Shown here piece by piece: positions 1-6,397 of a DNA stretch of 16,867 nucleotides. The position numbers and the translations under genes were made by a program. How positions within the stretch are numbered: position 1 is the first letter of the stretch; each line of letters opens with the position of its first letter. The notes under the pieces are model-generated. The model was given only the letters and a program-made list of their open reading frames with translations. It searched no databases and was not told the origin of the DNA. The stretch comes from Bacillota bacterium (GTDB lineage Bacteria; Bacillota_E; RBS10-35; JAJYVN01). The stretch covers positions 1-16,867 of the forward strand of contig JAJZWQ010000057.1 of NCBI GenBank assembly GCA_021846605.1, written 5' to 3'.

Positions 1-100
1 GCGTGATCGCCGCCGTCAACGACGTCTTGCCGTGGTCCACGTGCCCGATCGTCCCTACGTTCGCGTGCGGCTTCGTCCGCTCAAACTTCCGCTTCCCCAT
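1..100 (-). CDS. tuf: Elongation factor Tu, N-terminal fragment (runs off left edge)
   Basis: Reading leftward from the ATG at 98-100 gives 33 codons before the window ends. They encode a typical EF-Tu N-terminus: a basic start ([12 protein letters not shown]), then [15 protein letters not shown], which contains the G1/P-loop GHVDHGKT that binds the phosphates of GTP. EF-Tu delivers aminoacyl-tRNA to the ribosome. A purine-rich ribosome site (GGGGAGGCG) lies just upstream of the ATG, and a near-consensus promoter lies at 158-187. The gene is divergent from the envelope cluster to its right. Only the first 33 residues can be seen, so I cannot tell whether the rest is intact or whether this is a second tuf copy. 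The related GTPases EF-G, SelB and IF2 do not share this exact N-terminus. Confidence 0.93.
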   Translation of the reverse strand, partial: MGKRKFERTKPHANVGTIGHVDHGKTSLTAAIT

Positions 101-157
101 CCCGCTCGCCTCCCCATCTGGGACCGTGCGCCCGCCGGCCCCACGGCATTCCCGCAG

Positions 158-187
158 ATTGTACGGCGGCGAAACCGTCCCAGGCAA
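158..187 (-). promoter_or_regulatory. Likely sigma-A promoter of tuf
   Basis: On the minus strand, TTGCCT (182-187, 4 of 6 matches to TTGACA) is followed after 18 nt by TACAAT (158-163, 5 of 6 matches to TATAAT). It points at the tuf ATG at 100 and would give a leader of about 50 nt. The AT-rich hexamer stands out in a very GC-rich intergenic stretch. This is inference from sequence only. Confidence 0.6.
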
Positions 188-434
188 CGGATTTGGGCAA
201 GCCTGGGCGGGGGGACCGTTGGGCTCGGGCACCGCCGCCGGCCAGCCGGGAGCCGCCTAGCGCCCAACGGCGCCAGGGCGCTTGCCGCCGCGGCACGGCC
301 AAGTGAAGGAAAGACCTGCGCGCGCGGGGAAGGGTTGCCGCTCGTGCAGCGGACGGTTTGGATGTTTGCCGGAGGCGGGACGCGCATATGCCTGACGAAA
401 GCACGGCCGGAGGGGACAGCGCCGCGGGGGATGC

Positions 435-447
435 CCGTCCGGGACGG
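435..447. repeat. Short perfect inverted repeat upstream of the glycosyltransferase start
   Basis: CCGTCC (435-440), one central G, then GGACGG (442-447) make a 13-nt dyad about 50 nt before the proposed TTG start. It could be an operator-like site, but short GC palindromes arise easily at this base composition, so no function is claimed. Confidence 0.3.
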
Positions 448-480
448 CGGGCAACATTCCACCTTGGATCGGCGCTGGCG

Positions 481-488
481 AAGGGAGG
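481..488 (+). promoter_or_regulatory. Shine-Dalgarno site deciding the glycosyltransferase start
   Basis: AAGGGAGG ends 7 nt before TTG 496. It is the best ribosome site upstream of the conserved N-terminus and favours the TTG over the ATG codons at 358, 388 and 574. Confidence 0.55.
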
Positions 489-495
489 GCGGCGA

Positions 496-1722
496 TTGAC
501 TGCCTCCCACAGCGTCCGGACCCGGCGACCTCTGGCACGGCAACGACGCCTCTACCCGGCGCAGCACACGGATATGGTCATCCTCACCGCCCGGTACGGT
601 GCCGGTCACTGGGAGGCCGCGGTCGCCCTGGGGCAGGCGCTGGCGAGCACCTACCCTGCACATAACAGCCTGCTCCTGGACTACATGGAGCTCGTGAACC
701 CTGCCCTCAACCGCACGATTCAGAGCCTGTACCTGGCATCCATCAAGCACTTTCCGGAGGGCTACGGCTGGTTCTATCGCGCCACCAGCACGATCGCCCC
801 GGACTCGCCCTGGCAGTCGCTGCTGAACAGCCTGGGCCGCGAGCGCCTGGCCCGCTTGGTCCAGGACACGAGCCCCAGCGTCATCATCTCCACGTTCCCC
901 ACACAGGCCGGCGTCCTCTCCGACATGCGCCGGCTGCACCAGTGCGAGGTGCCGACGGTGACGGTCCTGACGGACAACACCGTGCACAGCCAGTGGGTCC
1001 ACGCCCACACCGACCTCTACTGCGTGTCCAGCGAGGAAGTGGCCAGCGAATTGCTGCGCCGCGGCGTACCGGCCGAACGCATCGCCGTGACGGGGATCCC
1101 GATCCGCGAGGCCTTCCGGCAGCCCGGGGACCCGCAGTTGGTGCGCCGCCGGTATAGCCTGGACCCCGATCTGCCGATCATCCTCATCATGAGCGGCGCC
1201 TTCGGCGCCCTGGGCGGGGTTGGGGAAGCCTGCCGCGCCTTGACCCACATGCGCCGCCCGGTACAATTGGTCGTCGTCTGCGGCCGGGACCGCGTGTTGG
1301 CCCGCCGGCTGCAGTACACCACGCAGAACTACCCCTATCCGGTCCATGTGTTCGGATGGGTGGAGGGAGTCGCCGATCTGATGGTCGCCGCCCGCATGAT
1401 CGTCACCAAGGCGGGGGGCGTCACGACGGCGGAGGCCTTGGCGTTGGGGGTGCCCATGGTGATCTTCCGTCCCATCCCCGGTCAGGAGGAGGCCAATACC
1501 CAGTACCTCGCGCGCCATGGGGCCGCGCGCATCGCCGAGGACACGGCCGAACTGGAGGCGCATTGCGAGGAACTGCTGGTGCGGGACGACCTCTGGCAGG
1601 GCATGCACGCGGCGGCCCTGACGCTGGGCCGACCGGACGCCGCCCGGAGGGTGACCGAGTTGGCGTTGCGTCTGGGAGGCCACGCGCCCGCAGCCATGGG
1701 TCCGACCGGGGTGCCGCGATGA
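496..1722 (+). CDS. UgtP / MGDG-synthase-like glycolipid glycosyltransferase
   Basis: This is a GT-B fold glycosyltransferase of the MGDG synthase/processive diacylglycerol glucosyltransferase family (UgtP/YpfP, YkoN type). The family transfers hexose from a UDP-sugar to diacylglycerol at the inner membrane face. With the TTG start it has 408 residues, close to the family size. The N-terminal family motif GAGHWEAA is at residues 35-42. The C-terminal nucleotide-sugar site reads KAGG...AEAL (about 305-315), followed by PIPGQEEAN (about 326-334), which is diagnostic of this family. I chose TTG 496 because AAGGGAGG (481-488) lies 7 nt before it. ATG 388 has GGAGG 12 nt upstream and ATG 358 has no clear site, and the extra residues they add look non-conserved. 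The stop overlaps the next gene's start as ATGA (1719-1722). The exact sugar and lipid acceptor cannot be read from the sequence. Confidence 0.85.
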   Translation: MTASHSVRTRRPLARQRRLYPAQHTDMVILTARYGAGHWEAAVALGQALASTYPAHNSLLLDYMELVNPALNRTIQSLYLASIKHFPEGYGWFYRATSTIAPDSPWQSLLNSLGRERLARLVQDTSPSVIISTFPTQAGVLSDMRRLHQCEVPTVTVLTDNTVHSQWVHAHTDLYCVSSEEVASELLRRGVPAERIAVTGIPIREAFRQPGDPQLVRRRYSLDPDLPIILIMSGAFGALGGVGEACRALTHMRRPVQLVVVCGRDRVLARRLQYTTQNYPYPVHVFGWVEGVADLMVAARMIVTKAGGVTTAEALALGVPMVIFRPIPGQEEANTQYLARHGAARIAEDTAELEAHCEELLVRDDLWQGMHAAALTLGRPDAARRVTELALRLGGHAPAAMGPTGVPR

Positions 1723-3032
1723 GCGTTGCAAGCCGCCGCCGGGCGCGTGTGTTGCGCCGTCGGCGGATGCGGGGGCCGTTCCCCCCCGCGCGGCCCACCC
1801 CCTCCGGCGGCGAACCCGGGGCCATCCGGTGGTTGCTCGGTCACGGTGAGATGTGGGGGTTCATCGCCACCACCGCCTGCGTGGAGTTCACCCGTGGCGC
1901 CCTGTTCATCTCCCTTTTACCCGCCTACCTGACGCAGGGGCTCTCCATGAGTGTGGCCGTGCTGGGTGTGGTCGTGTCCGTGCAGTATCTGGCCGACACC
2001 CTCTTGAAGATTCCGACCGGCTGGCTGGTCGACCGCTTCGGCACATGGCGGGTCCTGGCGCCGATGCTGAGCCTCACGGCCGTCGCGGTCTACCTGCTGC
2101 CGCGGGCGCACGGGGAACTCGCGTTCGTGCTCCTGGCCATCCTATTCGGTGCCGGCTCCTCGGCTAACTGGCCCGCCGTGCTGTCAGGCAGCGTCCAACT
2201 CGGCGGGATGGAGAACCGCGCCAGCGCCAGCAGCACCGTATTTCTGGCATGGCTGGCCGGCGGCGGCCTCGGCCCAGTGCTGATCAACTTCCTGGTCACG
2301 CGCGACTTTCACGCGGCGTTCCTCTTGGTGGGGATCGTCGCCACGGGCGCGCCTGTGGCGGCATTCGCCGGCCTGCTCCATGCCCTCCGGACCCGCCGGC
2401 CGATACCCCGGCCGGCCGAGGCCCCCCGGGCGCCGGCCGCCGTGCTGGCCACGGTGCGCCGAACCGCCTGGCTGATCCCCGGCATGTTCGTGCAGATGCT
2501 CGCCCTGGGGATCGTGCTGCCAGTGATGGTGCCCTTCGCCCGCCAGGTCCTGCACCTGTCGCAGAGCCAGTACGGGCTGATGCTCCTGGCCGGAGGCGCG
2601 GTCACGGTGTTATGCCTGATCCCACTGGGGCGGGTGGTCGACCGCGTCGGTTCAAAGGCGCTCCTGGTGGCGGGCTTCCTGCTGGCGGCGGTCGCGGTAC
2701 TGCTTTTGGCCATGGCCCACGGCGAGGGGGACCTCCTCTGGCGGGCAGCCCTGCTCGGTTTTGCCTACGCCCTGATCCTGCCGGCTTGGAACGGTCTGAC
2801 CGTCGGCAAGATCGAGTCGGAGCAACGGGGGCTCTTGCTGGGCGTGTTCATGGCGATCGAGGGCCTGGGCATCGCCCTCGGCCCGCTCATCGGCGGCGCC
2901 CTCTACACATGGCGCGTGCGGGCGCCGTTTGTGACCTGCGGCGCCATCCTGGCAGCCATCGCGATCTTCTACGCGATGGTGGCCGCCGACCATTTCCATG
3001 CCAGGGAAGGAGCGGATGCGGGTGCGTCCTAG
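1719..3032 (+). CDS. MFS transporter (possible glycolipid flippase)
   Basis: This is a 437-residue major facilitator superfamily protein. A basic N-terminal tail of about 40 residues precedes repeated hydrophobic segments consistent with 12 membrane helices. The MFS motif between helices 2 and 3 reads GWLVDRFGTWR, and the second half repeats it as LGRVVDRVGSKALL. The ATG at 1719 overlaps the TGA of the glycosyltransferase gene (ATGA), implying translational coupling; ATG codons further in (for example near 1767 and 1851) are alternatives. In Staphylococcus the MFS protein LtaA, which flips diglucosyl-diacylglycerol, is encoded directly after the UgtP homologue YpfP. The same pairing here suggests, by inference only, that this protein moves the glycolipid across the membrane. 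A drug efflux role is the generic alternative. Confidence 0.82.
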   Translation: MSVASRRRARVLRRRRMRGPFPPARPTPSGGEPGAIRWLLGHGEMWGFIATTACVEFTRGALFISLLPAYLTQGLSMSVAVLGVVVSVQYLADTLLKIPTGWLVDRFGTWRVLAPMLSLTAVAVYLLPRAHGELAFVLLAILFGAGSSANWPAVLSGSVQLGGMENRASASSTVFLAWLAGGGLGPVLINFLVTRDFHAAFLLVGIVATGAPVAAFAGLLHALRTRRPIPRPAEAPRAPAAVLATVRRTAWLIPGMFVQMLALGIVLPVMVPFARQVLHLSQSQYGLMLLAGGAVTVLCLIPLGRVVDRVGSKALLVAGFLLAAVAVLLLAMAHGEGDLLWRAALLGFAYALILPAWNGLTVGKIESEQRGLLLGVFMAIEGLGIALGPLIGGALYTWRVRAPFVTCGAILAAIAIFYAMVAADHFHAREGADAGAS

Positions 3033-3753
3033 TGCGGGCCTGTGGCTTCTGGCGGCCGCCTTTGTGGGCTACGCCGTGCTCCCAGACATCCTGGGACGGC
3101 GTAACCCGAGGGCCCTGCGCCGTGGCCCGGCCGAGAGCGGGCTGGTGGCCCTGACGTTCGACGACGGGCCCCACCCCGGAATCACCCCGGTCGTCCTGGA
3201 CCATTTGGCCGCGGCGGGAGCCCGTGCAACGTTTTTCGTGGTGGGGGAAAACGTCCGCCGCTACCCTCATATTGTGCGGCGTATGGTGGAGGAGGGGCAC
3301 GCGATTGGGGTCCACACCACCACGCACCGTCACGCCTGGCTCAGTTCGCCCAACCGCCTGCGCTGGGAACTGTCCGAGGGCCTGCGGGCCATCATGGAGG
3401 TCACGGGCCGGCGCCCGCTCTGGTTCCGGCCGCCCCACGGGGCGTTCAACGCCGTGACCTGGCGCTGCGTCGACGCGCTCGACCTGCGCGTGGCCCTGTG
3501 GAGTTGCGATGCCGGCGATTGGCTGCCCGGGGCCACTCTGGCTGCCATCCGGCGACGGGTGCTCGGGGGGCTGGGGCCGGGAGCGGTCATCGACCTGCAC
3601 GATGGCGGCCAGACGCCGCGCGGCTGCTGGGCCATGGCCGACGCCCTCCCAGAGGTCCTGGCCGCGGCGCGGGAACGCGGCCTGCGGGCGGCGCACCTCG
3701 GCGAGCTCTTTGGCCTGCCCCCCACGGGGGAGCCGATGCCGGGCGCGGGCTAG
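3016..3753 (+). CDS. Membrane-anchored polysaccharide deacetylase (NodB domain, CE4)
   Basis: This carbohydrate esterase family 4 protein (245 residues from ATG 3016) has one N-terminal hydrophobic segment (about residues 8-26), so it is probably a membrane-anchored extracellular enzyme that removes N-acetyl groups from cell-wall or capsule sugars. All NodB motifs are present: TFDDGPHP (47-54, catalytic and metal Asp), HTTTH (100-104, metal His), RPPHG (138-142), CDAGDW (about 165-169) and LHD (194-196). The start is uncertain: GGGAAGGAG (3004-3012) is close to ATG 3016 and better spaced for GTG 3022, while ATG 2998 has no ribosome site. The start overlaps the end of the MFS gene by about 17 nt. 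The substrate (peptidoglycan, chitin-like polymer or other) cannot be determined. Confidence 0.9.
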   Translation: MRVRPSAGLWLLAAAFVGYAVLPDILGRRNPRALRRGPAESGLVALTFDDGPHPGITPVVLDHLAAAGARATFFVVGENVRRYPHIVRRMVEEGHAIGVHTTTHRHAWLSSPNRLRWELSEGLRAIMEVTGRRPLWFRPPHGAFNAVTWRCVDALDLRVALWSCDAGDWLPGATLAAIRRRVLGGLGPGAVIDLHDGGQTPRGCWAMADALPEVLAAARERGLRAAHLGELFGLPPTGEPMPGAG

Positions 3754-3788
3754 ATGTGAGGGCGGCGGTCGGAGGGAGGCGCTTGTCG

Positions 3789-4451
3789 ATGGCCAGCCCG
3801 ATCGCACGGGCGCGCGCGCTGGCGCAGCGCTTATTGGCACCCGAGGAATGGCTCTTCACGCACCTGATGGGCAGCCGCCCGGTACCGAACTCGCGCGGGA
3901 CGTTCCTGGTCGCCTGCCACAAGCACCACGGGGCCGACGTGCGGCTGCCCGACGGCACCGCGGTGCGCCGCGGCGAGCCCGTCGCCGAGATCCATTTCTG
4001 GAACCAGCACATCGCGCACCGGGGCGACCGGCATAGCGATCCGACCACCATCACCTGGCGCCTGGCGCGCGACTTCCGCGCCGACCTGGGAGCCCTGGCG
4101 CGCGCCATGGAGCGGGGAGAGGTCGCCGCGGACGCGGTCGCCGTCTACGGAGCGAGCCCCATCGCCCCGGCCGCGGCGCGCTTCGGCTTCCTCGTGCGTC
4201 CTCTGCCCCCGGGGTTGCGACGGAGCATGCTCAGCTTCTGGCAGCGGCTTTTGCGCCGCGTCTTTCGCCCCGAGGCGGCCCCAAAAGGCCACGACGCGGC
4301 CACCGCCGAGATGTGGATGAGCCGGTCCGAATTCCTGCGTCGCTTCACGGCAGGCGGTACGCCGCCACTTGCCGAACGAACGGAGCGGCCCGAACGGGCG
4401 GCGCCGGCGGCGCCGCCGGGCACCGGGCGGCAGGGAGGTTGGTCCGTCTGA
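3789..4451 (+). CDS. YkoP-like protein of unknown function
   Basis: This is a 220-residue soluble-looking protein with no signal peptide or membrane helix. From memory it resembles Bacillus YkoP-type proteins: a DVRLPDGTAVRRGE stretch (50-63), an EIHFWNQH motif (67-74), and near the end MWMSRSEFLRRF (175-186). No biochemical function is established to my knowledge. Histidines are concentrated at residues 44, 46, 47, 69, 74, 77 and 82, which could be a metal or catalytic cluster. The last 30 or so residues are Pro/Ala/Gly/Arg-rich and probably disordered. The start is ATG 3789, set by GGAGGGAGG (3771-3779) with a 9-nt spacer; TTG 3783 is too close to that site. It lies 35 nt after the deacetylase gene, and its stop overlaps a potential CTG start of the dedA-like gene. 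In B. subtilis ykoP also lies among putative glycosyltransferase genes. The family call is moderately sure, the function unknown. Confidence 0.72.
   Translation: MASPIARARALAQRLLAPEEWLFTHLMGSRPVPNSRGTFLVACHKHHGADVRLPDGTAVRRGEPVAEIHFWNQHIAHRGDRHSDPTTITWRLARDFRADLGALARAMERGEVAADAVAVYGASPIAPAAARFGFLVRPLPPGLRRSMLSFWQRLLRRVFRPEAAPKGHDAATAEMWMSRSEFLRRFTAGGTPPLAERTERPERAAPAAPPGTGRQGGWSV
4432..4451 (+). promoter_or_regulatory. Shine-Dalgarno site with CTGA stop/start junction before dedA-like gene
   Basis: AGGGAGG (4432-4438) is followed by 9 nt and then CTG 4448-4450, which overlaps the TGA stop (4449-4451) of the YkoP-like gene and is in frame with the DedA protein. The first in-frame ATG (4457) is too far from the site for normal spacing. 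Confidence 0.45.
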
Positions 4452-4456
4452 GCCTC

Positions 4457-5044
4457 ATGGCTTCGCTCGCCACTATGGCGACAGGATTCGTGCACCGGGA
4501 TGGGCTTGCCGGCGTGTTTCTCGGGATGACGTTGGAGAGCACCGGGGTCCCAATCCCGAGCGAGGTCATCCTGCCCCTGGGCGCCATCGTGTTTCAGGGG
4601 ATCGGTGGGCTCTTGGCGGTGATCGCGCTTGGCACCCTGGGCAACCTCGCCGGTTCCTGGATCGCCTATGGCATCGGCGCGGCTGTGGGGGTCGAGTGGC
4701 GGGGCAGCCGCTGGTTGAACCGCCGCCACTGGGAGACCGCAAACGCGTGGTTCCAGCGATACGGCAACCGCGCGGTGTTTTTGAGCCGCATGTTGCCCTT
4801 GGTCCGCACCTACATCTCCTTCCCGGCGGGCGCTGCCGGCATGCCGCCGTGGCGCTTCACCGGCTACACCCTGGCTGGCTCGGTGATCTGGGCCGCGGTG
4901 CTGGCCCTGTTGGGGCGGCTTCTGGGCGCGCACTGGCACCAGATCGTGTCCTTCTTCAGCGGCTTCACGGATGTCACCGCGGTCGTGGTGGTGCTTGTCA
5001 TCGGCTGGCTGGTCCTCCGGGCCCGGCGGCGGCCCGGACAATAG
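4457..5044 (+). CDS. DedA-family membrane protein (SNARE-associated/VTT domain)
   Basis: This 195-residue integral membrane protein of the DedA/VTT family includes members that translocate undecaprenyl phosphate (UptA) or phospholipids. Near the N-terminus the family's ESTGVPIPSEVILP stretch (27-40) holds the re-entrant acidic/proline motif. The second half has the conserved arginine motif SRMLPLVRTYISFPAG (110-125), then MPPWRFTGYTLAGSVIW (129-145). A final helix (about 173-188) ends in a short basic tail. The start is open: ATG 4457 is 18 nt from the only good ribosome site (AGGGAGG, 4432-4438), whereas CTG 4448 is 9 nt from it and overlaps the preceding stop as CTGA, adding three residues. 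As last gene of the cluster it could recycle the polyprenyl carrier or move a lipid across the membrane; this is inference. Confidence 0.88.
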   Translation: MASLATMATGFVHRDGLAGVFLGMTLESTGVPIPSEVILPLGAIVFQGIGGLLAVIALGTLGNLAGSWIAYGIGAAVGVEWRGSRWLNRRHWETANAWFQRYGNRAVFLSRMLPLVRTYISFPAGAAGMPPWRFTGYTLAGSVIWAAVLALLGRLLGAHWHQIVSFFSGFTDVTAVVVVLVIGWLVLRARRRPGQ

Positions 5045-5132
5045 GATACGGCCGGCTCCGGGGCTACGGGTAGGCGGAACGTGGATCGGTGCTGCGCCGC
5101 CAGGCCCTCTCTACCGCACGGGGTGCGGGCGC
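5045..5132. other. Convergent intergenic gap with a small hairpin
   Basis: This 88-nt gap separates the ends of the dedA-like gene and purD. CCGCAC (5114-5119) and GTGCGG (5123-5128) can pair as a 6-bp stem with a 3-nt loop, but no T-run follows on either strand, so it is not a classical intrinsic terminator. It may still be a weak bidirectional end or simply a product of high GC content. Confidence 0.3.
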
Positions 5133-6371
5133 TTAGCCGCCGATGTCCGGGCGCCACTGGGCGCCGATGAAGGTCACCCGCACCACGGCCTCGTAGGCCA
5201 CCGCCCGCGCAGCCGCAAGGTCGGGGCCGGTCCCCACCAGCGTCAGGACCCGTCCACCCGCCGTGCGCCACGCGCCGTCGCGCCGCGTCGCCGCGTGGAA
5301 GCAGATGGCCCCCCCGCCCGGGACCTGCCCGTCCGCGCCCAGGCCGGCGATCTCCTGACCGGGCGCCGTCGCCTGGGGGTAGCCGGGGGAAGCCAACACC
5401 ACCCCCAGGGCGGCACCGGGCAGCCACGCCACCTTGTCGTCTGGGGTGAGCGCACCGCGTGCGGCCCGCAGCCAGAGCGGAACGGGATCCCCCGCCAGTA
5501 GCGGCAAAAGCGCCTGCGCCTCAGGATCGCCCAGGCGGCAGTTGAACTCGAGCACGCGCGGCCCGTCCTGGGTCAACATCAGGCCGGCGAACAGAAAGCC
5601 GGTGTACGGGCACCCCTCCTGCGCCATGGCGTCCACGGCGCCCTGCAGGATCGGCGCCACCCTGGCCGCCAGCTCAGGGGTGACGTCGGGGACCGGCGTG
5701 AAGGCGCCCATGCCCCCGGTCATGGGTCCGGTGTTGCCAGGCAGCAGCCGTTTGTGGTCACGGGCGTAGCCCAATGGCACCGCCCGGACCCCGTCGCACA
5801 GGGCGAACGCCGAGAGTTCGGCACCCTCCAGGAACTCCTCGAAGACGACCGGACCGTGCTGTGCGAACGCGCGCGCAGCCTGCTGCGCCTCCTCCCGCGT
5901 GGCCGCGATGACGACACCCTTGCCGGCCATGAGGCCATCAGCCTTGATGACGGCCGGCAGGGGCCAAGAAGCGGCCAGGGCCAGGGCGCCCCGCGCATCG
6001 GCGGCGCGCTCGGCCCGCGGCGCCGGGATGCCATGGCGGTGGCACAGGTCCATCGCCCAGGACTTGCTACCCTCGATGCGGGCGGCGGCCGCCGAGGGGC
6101 CCAGCGTCGGAATGCCGGCCGCCCGCAGCGCGTCGGCCACGCCGGCCACCAATGGCGCCTCCGGACCGATGACAGCTAGGTCCACGGCCTCCCGCAGGGC
6201 CAGGGAGGTCAGCCCCTCCCCGTCGGTCGCCTCCACGGGGACGCGGGTCGCGATCGCATCCATGCCCGGATTCCCCGGAGCCACCAGCAGCCGCTCGACT
6301 GAGGTGGACCGCGCCAAGCGCCAGCAGAGGGCGTGTTCGCGCGCCCCCGCGCCCACCACCAGGATCCGCAT
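5133..6371 (-). CDS. purD: Phosphoribosylamine-glycine ligase (GAR synthetase)
   Basis: PurD joins glycine to phosphoribosylamine using ATP, the second step of purine synthesis. The 412-residue length is normal. The N-terminal fold starts with GAGAREHAL (7-15). The ATP-grasp domain shows IKADGLMAGKGVV (142-154), the glycine-rich GPMTGGMGAF (215-224) and the metal-binding EFNCRLGDPEAQ (275-286). Small departures from the usual wording (Met for Asn before TGGMG, RLGDPE for RFGDPE) are conservative. ATG 6371 is preceded by GGGAGG with a 9-nt spacer; the frame stays open far upstream but that part overlaps purH and is a shadow. It is the last gene of the run, 26 nt after purH, and ends facing the dedA-like gene. 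Confidence 0.96.
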   Translation of the reverse strand: MRILVVGAGAREHALCWRLARSTSVERLLVAPGNPGMDAIATRVPVEATDGEGLTSLALREAVDLAVIGPEAPLVAGVADALRAAGIPTLGPSAAAARIEGSKSWAMDLCHRHGIPAPRAERAADARGALALAASWPLPAVIKADGLMAGKGVVIAATREEAQQAARAFAQHGPVVFEEFLEGAELSAFALCDGVRAVPLGYARDHKRLLPGNTGPMTGGMGAFTPVPDVTPELAARVAPILQGAVDAMAQEGCPYTGFLFAGLMLTQDGPRVLEFNCRLGDPEAQALLPLLAGDPVPLWLRAARGALTPDDKVAWLPGAALGVVLASPGYPQATAPGQEIAGLGADGQVPGGGAICFHAATRRDGAWRTAGGRVLTLVGTGPDLAAARAVAYEAVVRVTFIGAQWRPDIGG

Positions 6372-6397
6372 CCCGGGATCCCTCCCCACACCGGCCG

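Larger units (their letters stand above)
101..495. other. Divergent intergenic / leader region between tuf and the envelope cluster
   Basis: This stretch of about 395 nt holds the tuf promoter and the leaders of both divergent transcription units. Open frames cross it on both strands, but none resembles a known protein. I see no convincing plus-strand promoter for the glycosyltransferase operon. If the glycosyltransferase starts at an upstream ATG (358 or 388) instead of the TTG at 496, the right-hand part would be coding. However, third-position GC is visibly lower between 388 and 495 than inside the gene, which argues for leader rather than coding sequence. Confidence 0.5.

Noticed and set aside
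1356..1718. Upstream in-frame extension of the MFS protein
   Set aside because: It lies within the glycosyltransferase coding sequence and reads as low-complexity Gly/Arg; ATG 1719 with its ATGA overlap explains the start.
55..1731. 558-codon minus-strand open frame across tuf and the glycosyltransferase gene
   Set aside because: It is out of frame with tuf, antisense to a clear glycosyltransferase, and has no recognisable domain.
5114..5128. Hairpin as an intrinsic terminator
   Set aside because: The stem is only 6 bp and there is no T-run on either strand; it is kept only as a weak structural note.
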